NCBI GenBank assembly: GCA_900544025.1
Contig: UQTM01000003.1
Coordinates: 25,692-89,691, forward strand
Source: an uncultured Odoribacter sp.
Lineage (GTDB): Bacteria; Bacteroidota; Bacteroidia; Bacteroidales; Marinifilaceae
Direction of reading: 5' to 3'
Length of the DNA: 64,000 bases
Every line of letters begins with the position of its first letter. Position 1 is the first letter of the stretch. Positions 17,158-25,911 of the stretch are shown piece after piece. Position numbers and translations under genes: made by a program. The notes beneath the pieces were generated by a model that saw nothing but the letters and a program-made list of their open reading frames with translations, made no database searches and was not told the origin of the DNA.

Positions 17158-17552
17158 TGGAGCAGCAGGGTTTCGAACCCTGGTCCAAACACGGAATCAA
17201 TATGCTTTCTACATGCTTAGCCGCTTATTGATTTTCGACGATAGTCCGGAAAGTGACACCCAAGCTATCGCTTATCTCCTGAATTTTCACCTTTTGCCCG
17301 GAGAAGGCTGAGGCTAACCCTATATTGACTGCACCCCGTATGCTGGCCGGAATAAGGTGGGAACCACCAGCGGGATGTCTCGTCGCCACTCCTTGAGCAG
17401 CGATTAAGCCAGTAATCTTCTAAAGATTAGGCAGCAAGAGCGTAATTTTCTTCGCCAATTATAGTTTTGCGTCCGGGATTTACGGGCCGGCTTCACTACG
17501 CCCGACATGCTTACATACCCATTCTTCGCGCTGTCAAATCCATGTCTGCCCC
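17158..17552 (-). ncRNA. ssrA: Transfer-messenger RNA (tmRNA)
   Basis: tmRNA frees stalled ribosomes and adds a degradation tag. On the minus strand the 5' end GGGGCAG (17546-17552) pairs with CTGCTCC (17159-17165) to form the seven-pair acceptor stem with one G-U pair; A17158 is the discriminator and CCA is not encoded. The T-arm CAGGG-TTCGAAA-CCCTG precedes the 3' strand. The tag reading frame ends GEENYALAA and stops with TAA at 17427-17429, as expected for Bacteroidota. The molecule is one-piece, about 395 bases, with several pseudoknot-sized inverted repeats between tag and T-arm. A TATCTTTG box lies 15 bases upstream and a 17-pair terminator follows. Confidence 0.96.
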
Positions 17553-17566
17553 TTCGGTATGTTTTG

Positions 17567-17574
17567 CAAAGATA
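17567..17574 (-). promoter_or_regulatory. -7 promoter box of ssrA (TATCTTTG)
   Basis: A TAnnTTTG match lies 15 bases upstream of the mature tmRNA 5' end, implying a short 5' leader removed by RNase P. Confidence 0.6.
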
Positions 17575-17759
17575 CGAATAAATTGATTATTTTTTACGGT
17601 AAAAGAAAAATTTAATAGCCGGTGAGTTGTCCGGAGCTATTTTATCCGTGAGAGCTTTGTGAAATTATGTGTTTTTCCTGAAATTATACTTGAGATTTTG
17701 GAAAATGCTATTTACATTTGGAATGTTAATAAATAAGTTTGGGCTAAAATGGCGTTGGT

Positions 17760-20213
17760 ATGAGAATTTTATATGGATTGATCGGTTTGTTTTATTTCTT
17801 ATCGGTATTGCCGGTCTGTGGTGAAAATACGGTGACGGTTAAGAATAAAGGAGTAGTTATCGACGAAGGAGCTGTGCAGCTTATAATCACTTGTCTTGAC
17901 AAGCATATCGTGCATATTCAGGCCTGCCCGAAATCTGTGCCTGAGGTAAGGGAGTCGCTTGTGGTGGACGATTCTTGTTTTCGGTTCGATGATTTCCGGG
18001 TAAGCCGGAATAAAACGAAAGTCCTTGTAAAGACTTCCCGGCTGACCGTGGAGTATGACAAGGTTTTAAAACGGATTGCTTTTATCGATCGCGGTACGGG
18101 TGAGGTGATATTGGCAGAAAATTCCCGGGATATTGTTGCGGGGCAGGAGGCAGGTGAGAACATTCACCGGGTGATTCAACGTTTTGCATTAGACCCGAAA
18201 GAGGCTGTGTATGGCTTGGGACAGTATCAGGACGGTGTATTTAACTACCGTGGAAAGGTGGTAAATCTTGTGCATGCCAATCGTGAGATTGCCAATCCCG
18301 TTCTTTTATCTACCCGGAATTATGTTCTTTATTGGGATAATTATTCAAAAACGATTTTTTCGGAAAAACACGGGATTGCTTCGTTCGATTCGGAGATCGG
18401 GGACGGAGTGAATTATTATTTCATATACGGTAAGGACATGAGCGATGCGATGGCGGAGTTTCGATACCTGACAGGCGAAGTTCCTATGCAGCCGAAATCG
18501 GCTTTCGGGTTTTGGATGTCGAAAGAACGCTATAAATCGTTTGACGAATTGACCGGGGTGGTTGCCGAATATCGGAAGAGGCGTATTCCTTTGGATAACA
18601 TTGTGCAGGATTGGCAGTATTGGGGAGAGGATATGGGGTTGTGGAACAGTATGAATTTCGATACGGTAAGATTTGCCCGTCCCAAGGAAGTAATAGACCG
18701 TTTACACCGGGAATATCATGTAAAACTGACCGTATCCGTATGGCCCGGAGTCGGTAAAAAGACCGCCATCTATCAGGCAATGGATTCCGCCGGGGTTTTA
18801 TTCGATGTGCCTACCTGGGCAGGATATAAAGTGGTCGATATTTACGATTCTGAAGCTCAAAAAATATTTTGGAATTATTTGAAAGACGGGCTTTATTCCA
18901 AGGGAGTGGATTCATGGTGGATGGATGCGACCGAGCCTTCGTTCAGGGATGGATTGTACCGAAGCAAGCAGGAGTATTGGGCGAAATCGGCGGGGATGAC
19001 CGCTATCGGACCGTTTAGCCGTTACCTGAATACCTATTCGCTGGTGCTGTCCCGGATGATGTACGACCGTTTGAGGCAGCAAAGCGATAAGCGGGTATCT
19101 ATCCTGACCCGTTCGGCTTTTGCCGGGCAGCAGAGGTATGGAACTTCCACTTGGTCGGGAGATATTTATGCTTCGTGGGATGTGTTTGCCAAACAGATTC
19201 CGGCGGGTTTAAATTTGTGTATGACCGGATTTCCTTATTGGACAACCGATATCGGTGGTTTCCGGGTGATCAGTCAGGAAAAAGGAGGAAAGCAGGGGGC
19301 AGGAGAGATCGGAGATTTTAGAGGTGATGAAGGGAATCCCGACGGAGGCGGATATAAGAAAGGATTGAGGGATTCCGCTTATCTGGAGTTATACACACGC
19401 TGGTTTCAGTTCGGAGCCTTTTGTCCGATGTTCCGGGCTCATGGAACGGAAGTGCCGCGTGAAATATGGCATTTCGGAGAGCCGGGAAGTTTGTATTACG
19501 ATGCACAGTTGCAAATGATCGATTTGAGGTATAGTTTATTGTCGTATATTTATTCCGATGCCTGGCAGGTGACTTCTTCCGGAGAGACGATGATGCGTCC
19601 GCTGGTAATGGATTTTACAGATGATGAACGTACGTTCGGAGAAGCCGGGAGTTATATGTTTGGGAAATCCTTGCTGGTACATCCCGTAACCCGTCCTATG
19701 TTCTACGACCGGGAAGGCAAAATTAAAAATCCCGATGTTTCCGTCCCGGTTTATTTACCCCGGCATGAGGGAAAATATTGGTTTGATTTCCATTCGGATA
19801 AATATTATCCGGCAGGAGATACGGTGTATTATAAGGCTTTGCTGAATGTGATCCCCGTATTTGTGAAAGCCGGGGCGATCGTTCCGCGCGATAAGCCTGC
19901 TCCTTATGCCGGTGCAACGGATAACCGTGAAATGGAAATTGTGGTTTATACCGGGAATGACGCCCGCTTTACTCTTTACGAAGACGACAATGAAACGTAT
20001 GAGTATGAGAAGGGAATATACAGGGCTGTGGATATGTATTGGAATGAAAAGCAAAAGGCCCTGACTTTTGCAGATGCCAGAGGAGCGTTTAAACCTGCAT
20101 TTGACCGACAGACTTTCACGATCAAGGTTATTTCTCCCGGTAAAGAGGGAAAGGTTGAAATGATCTCCCGAAAAATAGATTATTCCGGGAAGGAATTGAA
20201 GGTTAAGTTTTAG
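17760..20213 (+). CDS. Glycoside hydrolase family 31 (alpha-glucosidase/alpha-xylosidase type)
   Basis: This 817-residue secreted retaining alpha-glycosidase has a signal peptide (about 1-22), an N-terminal beta-sandwich, the GH31 barrel, and C-terminal beta domains including a DUF5110-like part (IVVYTGNDARFTLYEDDNETYEYEKG). The catalytic nucleophile is Asp389 in SWWMDATEP and the likely acid/base is Asp468 in TWSGDIYASWD. GFWMSKERYKS and IVQDWQYWG are GH31 hallmarks seen in the alpha-xylosidase branch, but substrate assignment is not secure. It stands alone, with no SusC/SusD pair or other glycosidases beside it, and ends before a strong terminator. Confidence 0.92.
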   Translation: MRILYGLIGLFYFLSVLPVCGENTVTVKNKGVVIDEGAVQLIITCLDKHIVHIQACPKSVPEVRESLVVDDSCFRFDDFRVSRNKTKVLVKTSRLTVEYDKVLKRIAFIDRGTGEVILAENSRDIVAGQEAGENIHRVIQRFALDPKEAVYGLGQYQDGVFNYRGKVVNLVHANREIANPVLLSTRNYVLYWDNYSKTIFSEKHGIASFDSEIGDGVNYYFIYGKDMSDAMAEFRYLTGEVPMQPKSAFGFWMSKERYKSFDELTGVVAEYRKRRIPLDNIVQDWQYWGEDMGLWNSMNFDTVRFARPKEVIDRLHREYHVKLTVSVWPGVGKKTAIYQAMDSAGVLFDVPTWAGYKVVDIYDSEAQKIFWNYLKDGLYSKGVDSWWMDATEPSFRDGLYRSKQEYWAKSAGMTAIGPFSRYLNTYSLVLSRMMYDRLRQQSDKRVSILTRSAFAGQQRYGTSTWSGDIYASWDVFAKQIPAGLNLCMTGFPYWTTDIGGFRVISQEKGGKQGAGEIGDFRGDEGNPDGGGYKKGLRDSAYLELYTRWFQFGAFCPMFRAHGTEVPREIWHFGEPGSLYYDAQLQMIDLRYSLLSYIYSDAWQVTSSGETMMRPLVMDFTDDERTFGEAGSYMFGKSLLVHPVTRPMFYDREGKIKNPDVSVPVYLPRHEGKYWFDFHSDKYYPAGDTVYYKALLNVIPVFVKAGAIVPRDKPAPYAGATDNREMEIVVYTGNDARFTLYEDDNETYEYEKGIYRAVDMYWNEKQKALTFADARGAFKPAFDRQTFTIKVISPGKEGKVEMISRKIDYSGKELKVKF

Positions 20214-20250
20214 GGTTTGTTTTTTATAGCATGAAGTAATCGATATATAA

Positions 20251-20284
20251 GAATAGGCTATATCTCCATTGATATAGCCTGTTC
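20251..20284. terminator. Bidirectional hairpin terminator
   Basis: A 14-pair inverted repeat with one G-U pair (20251-20264 with 20271-20284, 6-base loop TCCATT) lies between the convergent GH31 and phosphoesterase genes. T-rich DNA follows the plus-strand side. Confidence 0.75.
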
Positions 20285-20288
20285 TTGT

Positions 20289-21356
20289 TTATGGTTTTAG
20301 AATAATGTCGAACTGATCGTAAGAAGCGGTTCTCCAGGCATGTTGAGCCGTGGTAGGCGACAGGGCGAACAGGGGCGAGAATGTTTTTACCTGAATTGTT
20401 TTGCCGTCGGGCATAAATTCCAATATTCTCAACCAGCCGTCTCCACCGTTACCGAACCATTGTTTGTCTGCGGTTTGCGCGTTAAACATCATTTGGGCTA
20501 CGTTTTTCCCTGCAATGTTCTTGTCTTCCCGATAGCTTACCGTGCCTTCCAGGTCGGTGATTTCGCAGGCATGTCCGCAGAGCAGTAGCCGGATGTTGGG
20601 GGTGGGATAGATCAGTTTTTCCCAAATCGCTTTTCCATAATTGGCGGGATTTATTTTATAATTTTCTTTTTCAAAGATGCTGCCGTCGATTTCCATGTAC
20701 GAGTGAGTAAGGACGATGACTTTGTGGTTTTTGTATTTGGAGGAGGAAGCCAGCCGTTTCGCCCAGTCCAATATTTCGTCGCGCGGGGCAAATTCAAGGG
20801 AGAGTACTAAGATTTTTCCCCAGGTATCTGTTGTAAATTCATAAGCGGCATTCTCGAGGGTAGGAATACCGAAAGCATTTTTGGCTACGGCCACTAAGCT
20901 GTTTTTCCAGCATGGATTTTTCTCTGCCGGAAAGTATTTAGGGAAATTGCACAGGCGGTTTTCTGCTTTTTCATAGCCATAGTCGTGGTTGCCCGTGCAG
21001 ATAATATAAGGAATCCGGTGGTCGAGGCAATCGAAGGCACGGGCAGCGGCTTCCCATTGCTGGGTGCTGGTCTGGTCGCCGTTCACATTATCGGGAACAG
21101 GCCATTCGTTTTGTTCTACCAGATCGCCTGTACAAAGAACGGCTTTTACAGACAGTTTGTCCAGATTATTGGCCGTCCAGCGTGTCATAATTTCGAATAT
21201 GGGCTGGTTGGCTGCAAATTTGGTGTATGATTGGGGATCGGGGAGGAGAATCATGGAAAATGATTTTTCGTTTTCTAATTTGGCATTTACCGGGTAGATC
21301 TGTGCCTGCAGGATACCCGAAAGGCAAAGTAAAATAGATAAGGTAATTCCTTTCAT
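20289..21356 (-). CDS. Secreted calcineurin-like metallophosphoesterase
   Basis: The 355-residue protein has a signal peptide (MKGITLSILLCLSGILQAQ) and a metallophosphoesterase domain. The metal-binding motifs are LLPDPQSY (in place of the usual DxH), CTGDLVEQNEW, CTGNHDYG (GNHD box), VIVLTHSYME and LLCGHACE. It probably hydrolyses a phosphate ester in the periplasm, but nothing in the neighbourhood indicates which. A TACTTTTG box lies 52 bases upstream of the start. A second, unrelated-looking member of the superfamily is encoded at the right end of the window. Confidence 0.82.
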   Translation of the reverse strand: MKGITLSILLCLSGILQAQIYPVNAKLENEKSFSMILLPDPQSYTKFAANQPIFEIMTRWTANNLDKLSVKAVLCTGDLVEQNEWPVPDNVNGDQTSTQQWEAAARAFDCLDHRIPYIICTGNHDYGYEKAENRLCNFPKYFPAEKNPCWKNSLVAVAKNAFGIPTLENAAYEFTTDTWGKILVLSLEFAPRDEILDWAKRLASSSKYKNHKVIVLTHSYMEIDGSIFEKENYKINPANYGKAIWEKLIYPTPNIRLLLCGHACEITDLEGTVSYREDKNIAGKNVAQMMFNAQTADKQWFGNGGDGWLRILEFMPDGKTIQVKTFSPLFALSPTTAQHAWRTASYDQFDIILKP

Positions 21357-21407
21357 GAGCTTGGGTTTTAATTGATGTGATTAGGCTGAGTTGTATTTTT
21401 ATGTTAT

Positions 21408-21415
21408 CAAAAGTA
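21408..21415 (-). promoter_or_regulatory. -7 promoter box (TACTTTTG)
   Basis: TAnnTTTG match on the minus strand, 52 bases before the metallophosphoesterase start. Confidence 0.45.
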
Positions 21416-21593
21416 CAATGAAATATTGTATTTTACAAATTAGTCCGGAGAGGAGATAGAGAAGTTTTCTGTATTTTCCGGTTGCTGCCAGAAAGAGAAT
21501 ATGCCGAATGCCGGGAAGCCGGAAAGGTTGAGGCAGGCCGGGCGGAGTGATCGGACATAAAATAATAAGGCTGGTTTATCCGGCGGAAAGCCG

Positions 21594-21601
21594 TATCTTT
21601 G
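21594..21601 (+). promoter_or_regulatory. -7 promoter box (TATCTTTG)
   Basis: TAnnTTTG match 50 bases before the TatD-like start at 21652. It argues against longer upstream reading-frame starts for that gene. Confidence 0.55.
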
Positions 21602-21651
21602 TTCCGGATTGCCGGAATGGGATTTGTCCGGTGGAAAAAATTCAAAGAGCC

Positions 21652-22311
21652 ATGGAAACACATTGGATCAATATACACACCCATCGTCCGGGAACAGGAA
21701 TCAATATTGTCGATCCTTGTTTAGGTGAAGTGGAGCGGGGGACGGAGGGGATCGTTTATTTTTCGGCCGGTATTCACCCGATGTATATCGGAAAAGGAAC
21801 GGAACAAAGGTTGGCAGAGATCGCGCGGGCAGCGGCAGCGGGGGAAATCGTTGCTGTCGGTGAAGCGGGATTGGATAGAAATTCTCCCACACCGATGAAC
21901 GAGCAACTGATGTGGTTTGAACGGCAGGCAGAGATTGCCGGGCGTTATAGTCTGCCTTTGATTATACACGGTGTCCGGGCCGTTCCGGAATTGATCGCCG
22001 CGTATAACAGATGCCGGTCATGTAAAAATTGGATTATGCACGGTTTTAATAACAGGCGGGAAATTTTACAAGACCTGCTGCGGCATGGTTTTTATATTTC
22101 CGCCGGGCGGCAAGTGATGAATGAAGAATCGCATGTTTATCGATTGTTACCTGAAATCCCTGCCGACCGCTTGTTTATCGAGACAGACAACTCGGATTAC
22201 ACGATAGAAGATGTTTACCGAAAAGTGGCTGAAAGGAGAGGACTCCCTGTGGAAGAATTACAGCGGATTGTTCAAACGAATTTCGAAGAAGTATTTGCGT
22301 TTGAGCTTTAA
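21652..22311 (+). CDS. TatD-family metal-dependent hydrolase
   Basis: A 219-residue TIM-barrel amidohydrolase of the TatD DNase family. Metal-ligand motifs are in order: NIHTHR near the start, VGEAGLDRN, LIIHGVRA, WIMHGFNN and FIETDNSD, all at family spacing. The length is at the short end of the family range. TatD proteins have 3'-exonuclease activity in several bacteria; the cellular substrate here is unknown. The start at 21652 (METHWINIH) is chosen because it directly precedes the first metal motif and lies downstream of a TATCTTTG promoter box. It is separated by 86 bases from tcdA, which appears to have its own promoter. Confidence 0.85.
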   Translation: METHWINIHTHRPGTGINIVDPCLGEVERGTEGIVYFSAGIHPMYIGKGTEQRLAEIARAAAAGEIVAVGEAGLDRNSPTPMNEQLMWFERQAEIAGRYSLPLIIHGVRAVPELIAAYNRCRSCKNWIMHGFNNRREILQDLLRHGFYISAGRQVMNEESHVYRLLPEIPADRLFIETDNSDYTIEDVYRKVAERRGLPVEELQRIVQTNFEEVFAFEL

Positions 22312-22315
22312 TATT

Positions 22316-22323
22316 TATTTTTG
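22316..22323 (+). promoter_or_regulatory. -7 promoter box (TATTTTTG)
   Basis: TAnnTTTG match just after the TatD-like stop and about 75 bases before the tcdA start. Confidence 0.45.
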
Positions 22324-22397
22324 CACCCCGTTCGGCTATGGGCTAAAATATTACCGGTGGCTGATGTCGGTTAATTTATACGTTATTTATAATAGTT

Positions 22398-23111
22398 ATG
22401 AGCGAATGGCTGAGTAGGACGGAGTTACTCTTAGGACAGGAAAAGTTGGATAAATTGAAGCGGTCTCATGTTTTGGTGGCCGGATTGGGAGGCGTCGGGG
22501 CGTATGCTGCAGAGCAGTTGTGCCGGGCGGGGATCGGAGAAATGACTATTATCGATGGGGATGTGGTCGAACTGACCAATAAAAACAGACAGCTGCTGGC
22601 CCTGGATTGCAACCTGGGTAAGCCGAAAGCCGAGTTAATGGCCGAACGCTTCAGGAATATTAATCCGGATGTGAAACTGCATGTCATAAACGATTTTATC
22701 CGGGACGACCGGATGATCGAAGTGTTGAAAATGTCCCGGTATGATTATATCGTGGATGCAATCGATACTTTGGCCCCTAAAATCTTTTTGATATATCATA
22801 GCGTTCAGCTGGGGCTTCCCGTAGTGAGTTCTATGGGATCGGGCGGGAAATTGGATCCTTCTAAAATAGAAGTGGCCGATATTTCTAAAAGCTATAATTG
22901 CAATTTAGCCCGGATGCTGCGTAAACGGCTGCATAAGCTGGGTATCTATAAAGGTGTGAAGGTGGTCTTTTCTTCGGAATTTACCGATCCTAATGCCGTT
23001 GTCCTGGCTGAAAGCCAAAATAAAAAATCCAATGTGGGAACGATCTCTTATATGCCTCCTATTTTCGGTTGCTTTATCGCTTCTGTCGTTATCCGTGATA
23101 TTATAGAATAA
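22398..23111 (+). CDS. tcdA: tRNA threonylcarbamoyladenosine dehydratase TcdA (ThiF/E1-like)
   Basis: TcdA cyclises N6-threonylcarbamoyladenosine at position 37 of ANN-decoding tRNAs, using ATP. The 237-residue protein has the E1-like nucleotide-binding motif VAGLGGVGAYAAEQLCRAGIG near residue 28, then IIDGDVVELTNKNRQ, where the family reads D.D.V..SN.NRQ. VDAIDTLAPK, SMGSGGKLDPS and the C-terminal VGTISYMPPIFGCFIAS follow. The latter stretches separate TcdA from ThiF and MoeB, and the zinc-binding cysteine pairs of MoeB are absent. Cytoplasmic; no operon partner is obvious. Confidence 0.9.
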   Translation: MSEWLSRTELLLGQEKLDKLKRSHVLVAGLGGVGAYAAEQLCRAGIGEMTIIDGDVVELTNKNRQLLALDCNLGKPKAELMAERFRNINPDVKLHVINDFIRDDRMIEVLKMSRYDYIVDAIDTLAPKIFLIYHSVQLGLPVVSSMGSGGKLDPSKIEVADISKSYNCNLARMLRKRLHKLGIYKGVKVVFSSEFTDPNAVVLAESQNKKSNVGTISYMPPIFGCFIASVVIRDIIE

Positions 23112-23249
23112 AAAGCCCGATCTCCGTTTGTTTTCTTGTAATCGATGTTTTATAGGATAGGCTGGCGAAAGGATGGATTTTATTTTGATTATTTTATTTT
23201 GTGTTTCCTGATAATGAATTGAATATATGAGAAATGCAGGTGTAAAAAG

Positions 23250-23276
23250 AAACCCGGAAAATTGTTTTCCGGGTTT
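23250..23276. terminator. Hairpin terminator
   Basis: AAACCCGGAAAA / TTTTCCGGGTTT, a perfect 12-pair stem with loop TTG, lies between tcdA and the convergent PUR-like gene. Confidence 0.75.
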
Positions 23277-23295
23277 ATCATTGCATGAAATTTAT

Positions 23296-23643
23296 TTAAA
23301 TCTGATCGAAATCTACATCGAATTCACTTTTCTGTTGAGTTTCTTCCGATGCTATAACCGGAGTTTCACCCTTTAAAAGAGCCTGGATATAAGTAATGAT
23401 TTCGTCGAGCCCTTCAGAAAATTTTTCAAAGTCTTCTTTGTATAAGAAAATTTTGTGTTTTTCGAAGTTTTGATTTCCGTCATTATCGAATTTCTTTTTG
23501 CTTTCTGTAATGGTCAGGTAATAATCGTTATTACGAGTTGCTTTCACATCGAAAAAATAAGTTCTTTTCCCTGCTCTCACGGCTTTGGAATAAATCTCCT
23601 CACGATCGTTTTCCATTCCTTCTTTTCTTTCGTATCCTTCCAT
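23296..23643 (-). CDS. PUR-alpha-like DNA/RNA-binding protein (DUF3276), copy 1
   Basis: A 115-residue single PUR-repeat protein of the DUF3276 family; structures of relatives form a PUR-alpha-like nucleic-acid-binding dimer. The core KAVRAGKRTYFFDVKATRNNDYYLTITESKKKF is followed by FEKHKIFLYKEDFEKFSEGL. The C-terminal tail (about 90-115) is acidic and differs from copy 2. A near-identical core is encoded on the opposite strand at 37321-37620. The function in bacteria is largely unstudied; an RNA or single-stranded DNA role is inferred from the fold. Confidence 0.85.
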   Translation of the reverse strand: MEGYERKEGMENDREEIYSKAVRAGKRTYFFDVKATRNNDYYLTITESKKKFDNDGNQNFEKHKIFLYKEDFEKFSEGLDEIITYIQALLKGETPVIASEETQQKSEFDVDFDQI

Positions 23644-23743
23644 GTTTTGTGTTAGGTTTTGATTATACTTTTACGTTCCAAATGTATATAAATAAAGTCA
23701 ATAATTGTAATGTTTTTTAATTAATTTGAAAACAATGTGAAAT

Positions 23744-24043
23744 TCATTGCCGGATTCCTCTGTTTCCGGTTTTACCGAACGATTGTGTTTGTTCTTGTTC
23801 CCCAGAGGTTTCCGGATCAAAACAGGCTTTGATTTTTTCTTGTAATTCTTCTCCCCGTACCCCCTGGGCTAAGACCGTTCTTTGCGGAGCGATAGCAGAA
23901 TAAAGGATATTCCTTCGAAGCACATGCGTAAAAATGGTATTTTTTAATCGTTATGGGATTGGAAATCGATAAAATAAGGCAGCCGATACCGGACGATTTC
24001 GTATCGAGCGGGGATAAAGGTTTCAGCGACTGTTAAATTCCAA
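23744..24043 (-). pseudogene. Possible decayed coding remnant between PUR-like gene and trpS
   Basis: This roughly 475-base gap before trpS has no intact gene. On the minus strand two frames read like protein. One, ending at the stop 23944-23946, contains ETFIPARYEIVRYRLPYFID. The other, ending at the stop 23744-23746, contains APQRTVLAQGVRGEELQEK and a polar tail. They abut in different frames, as would a gene broken by a frameshift, but neither was matched to a family and both may be chance. The trpS promoter lies just to the right. Confidence 0.25.
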
Positions 24044-24083
24044 ATTTATTAGTTTTCCTTTTCAGCCGTTTTAAATAAAAGCT

Positions 24084-24091
24084 TATCTTTG
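24084..24091 (+). promoter_or_regulatory. -7 promoter box of trpS (TATCTTTG)
   Basis: TAnnTTTG match 28 bases upstream of the trpS ATG at 24119. A TTG codon at 24089 overlaps the box and is therefore unlikely to be the start. Confidence 0.6.
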
Positions 24092-24118
24092 TGTGCAATA
24101 ATTTATAAAAGTGTTAAA

Positions 24119-25102
24119 ATGGAGATAGTTGTAAGTGGTATCAGACCTACCGGGAATTTACATTTAGGTAATTATTTTGGAGCTGTAAAGAATTTTCTGC
24201 GATTACAAGACGAATATAAGTGTTTTTTCTTTATTGCCAACTGGCATTCATTGACCACCCATCCGCATCCGGGAGATGTGACGAACAATGTGCGTAAGAT
24301 TTTGGCCGAATATCTGGCTTGCGGGATCGACCCGGACAAAGCCGCCATATATGTGCAGAGCGATGTGAAAGAAGTGCTGGAGCTGTATCTTTTCCTGAAT
24401 ATGAATGCTTATCTGGGAGAGTTGCAACGTGTCACTTCGTTTAAAGAGAAGGCCAGAAAGCAGCCGGAAAATGTAAATGCCGGATTGCTTACTTATCCTA
24501 CGCTGATGGCTGCCGATATTTTAATCCATAAGGCGCATAAAGTGCCTGTGGGAAAAGATCAGGAGCAGAACATGGAAATGGCGAGAAAGTTTGCACGCCG
24601 TTTCAATACGATTTACGGGGTGGAACTTTTCCCTGAACCCGAATCTTATTCTTTCGGGGGGGATGCCGTGAAAGTGCCGGGACTGGACGGGTCCGGTAAG
24701 ATGGGAAAATCGGAAGGAAACGCTATTTATCTGATTGACGATGCCGCTACGATTCGTAAGAAGGTGATGAAAGCGGTAACCGACAGCGGCCCTACCGAGC
24801 CCAACAGTGTGAAGCCCGAACCGATCGAGAACCTGTTCAAGATGTTGCAGATCGTTTCTTCGCCCGATACGTATGATTATTTTAATGAGAAATACAACAC
24901 TTGCCAGGTGCGTTATGGCGATTTGAAAAAGCAGCTGGCTGAAGATATTATCAATTTTACTCATCCGATCCGTGAACGGATTCTGGATTTTGCCGCAAAC
25001 ACCGATTATATGGATAAGGTGGCGAAGGAAGGAGCGGACAAGGCACGCGAAAGTGCGTTGCATACGATCAGGGAAGTGAGGGAAGTGATCGGTTTTAAAT
25101 AA
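24119..25102 (+). CDS. trpS: Tryptophanyl-tRNA synthetase
   Basis: A class I aminoacyl-tRNA synthetase of 327 residues that charges tRNA-Trp. The HIGH-type motif is PTGNLHLGNY near residue 11 and the KMSKS-type motif is KMGKSEGN near 200. FKEKARKQPENVNAGLLTYPTLMAADIL is shared with bacterial TrpRS. The start at 24119 (MEIVVSGIRP) is fixed by the promoter box just upstream. No T-box or leader peptide was seen in the short leader. It is followed by a terminator and then by ruvA. Confidence 0.95.
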   Translation: MEIVVSGIRPTGNLHLGNYFGAVKNFLRLQDEYKCFFFIANWHSLTTHPHPGDVTNNVRKILAEYLACGIDPDKAAIYVQSDVKEVLELYLFLNMNAYLGELQRVTSFKEKARKQPENVNAGLLTYPTLMAADILIHKAHKVPVGKDQEQNMEMARKFARRFNTIYGVELFPEPESYSFGGDAVKVPGLDGSGKMGKSEGNAIYLIDDAATIRKKVMKAVTDSGPTEPNSVKPEPIENLFKMLQIVSSPDTYDYFNEKYNTCQVRYGDLKKQLAEDIINFTHPIRERILDFAANTDYMDKVAKEGADKARESALHTIREVREVIGFK

Positions 25103-25115
25103 ACAAAGGCAAACA

Positions 25116-25150
25116 GGCCGGAACGATCGGAAGGGATTGTTCCGGCTTTT
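25116..25150 (+). terminator. Hairpin terminator after trpS
   Basis: GCCGGAAC (25117-25124) pairs with GTTCCGGC (25139-25146) and is followed by TTTT, between trpS and ruvA. Confidence 0.6.
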
Positions 25151-25169
25151 CGCCTGTAAATGATTTTTT

Positions 25170-25751
25170 ATGTACGAATACATCAAGGGAATACTGGTAG
25201 AGGCTACTCCGACTTATGCCGTGATCGATTGCGGGGGAGTGGGATATTACATTCATATTTCGATAAATACATATTCTAATATTTCGACAGAAAAGAACGT
25301 GCTTCTCTATATTCACCAGATTGTGCGGGAAGATGCTCATTTGCTATACGGCTTTTTTTCCAAAGAGGAAAGGACTGTTTTTCGCCAGTTGATTTCGGTT
25401 TCGGGAGTCGGGGCGAATACGGCCAGTGTTATGCTGAGTTCTATGACCGTGAACGAGATTGTGGGGGCGATACAGACAGATAATGTAAATGCGATAAAAA
25501 GTGTGAAGGGAATCGGGTTAAAAACAGCCCAACGTGTGATTATTGAATTGAAAGATAAGATCGGGACTGCCGGAATTACCGGTGGAGACGGAATATTTGC
25601 CGGCAATACTATTAAAGACGAGGCGTTATCGGCTTTAGTGATGCTGGGGTTTGTGAAAGCGCAGGCTTCGAAAGTGCTGGATAAGATTGTGGCAGGCGGT
25701 GGTATCACCAATGTGGAGGAATTAATCAAACAGGCTTTGAAACAATTGTAG
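25170..25751 (+). CDS. ruvA: Holliday junction branch-migration protein RuvA
   Basis: RuvA binds four-way junctions and recruits the RuvB motor. The 193-residue protein has the N-terminal OB-fold (YEYIKGILVEATPTYAVIDC), two helix-hairpin-helix motifs (LISVSGVGANTASVML and SVKGIGLKTAQRVIIELK), and a C-terminal RuvB-binding domain (DEALSALVMLGFVKAQASKV). Domain order and length match the family. It precedes sprA by 160 bases, which hold only a weak hairpin at 25768-25793. Confidence 0.95.
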   Translation: MYEYIKGILVEATPTYAVIDCGGVGYYIHISINTYSNISTEKNVLLYIHQIVREDAHLLYGFFSKEERTVFRQLISVSGVGANTASVMLSSMTVNEIVGAIQTDNVNAIKSVKGIGLKTAQRVIIELKDKIGTAGITGGDGIFAGNTIKDEALSALVMLGFVKAQASKVLDKIVAGGGITNVEELIKQALKQL

Positions 25752-25911
25752 GAAAGCCTTTTTATACGGTGTAAATCGTGTGAAGTTTACACCTTTCCGG
25801 GATAAAGTTACCGGAAATAATTGTAGAGGGGGAGAAGAATGTATATGTGTGTGGTCGTCCGGAATAAGATGTAGGGCTTATTTCTGAGAAGCGATTCTAA
25901 CAAAACGGTGT

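Noticed and set aside
17158..17760. Possible genomic island at the tmRNA gene
   Set aside because: No integrase, no duplicated 3' end of ssrA and no foreign genes; the neighbours are ordinary.
21433..21684. 83-codon minus-strand frame between the phosphoesterase and TatD-like genes
   Set aside because: It is antisense to the TatD promoter and start, with low-complexity content.
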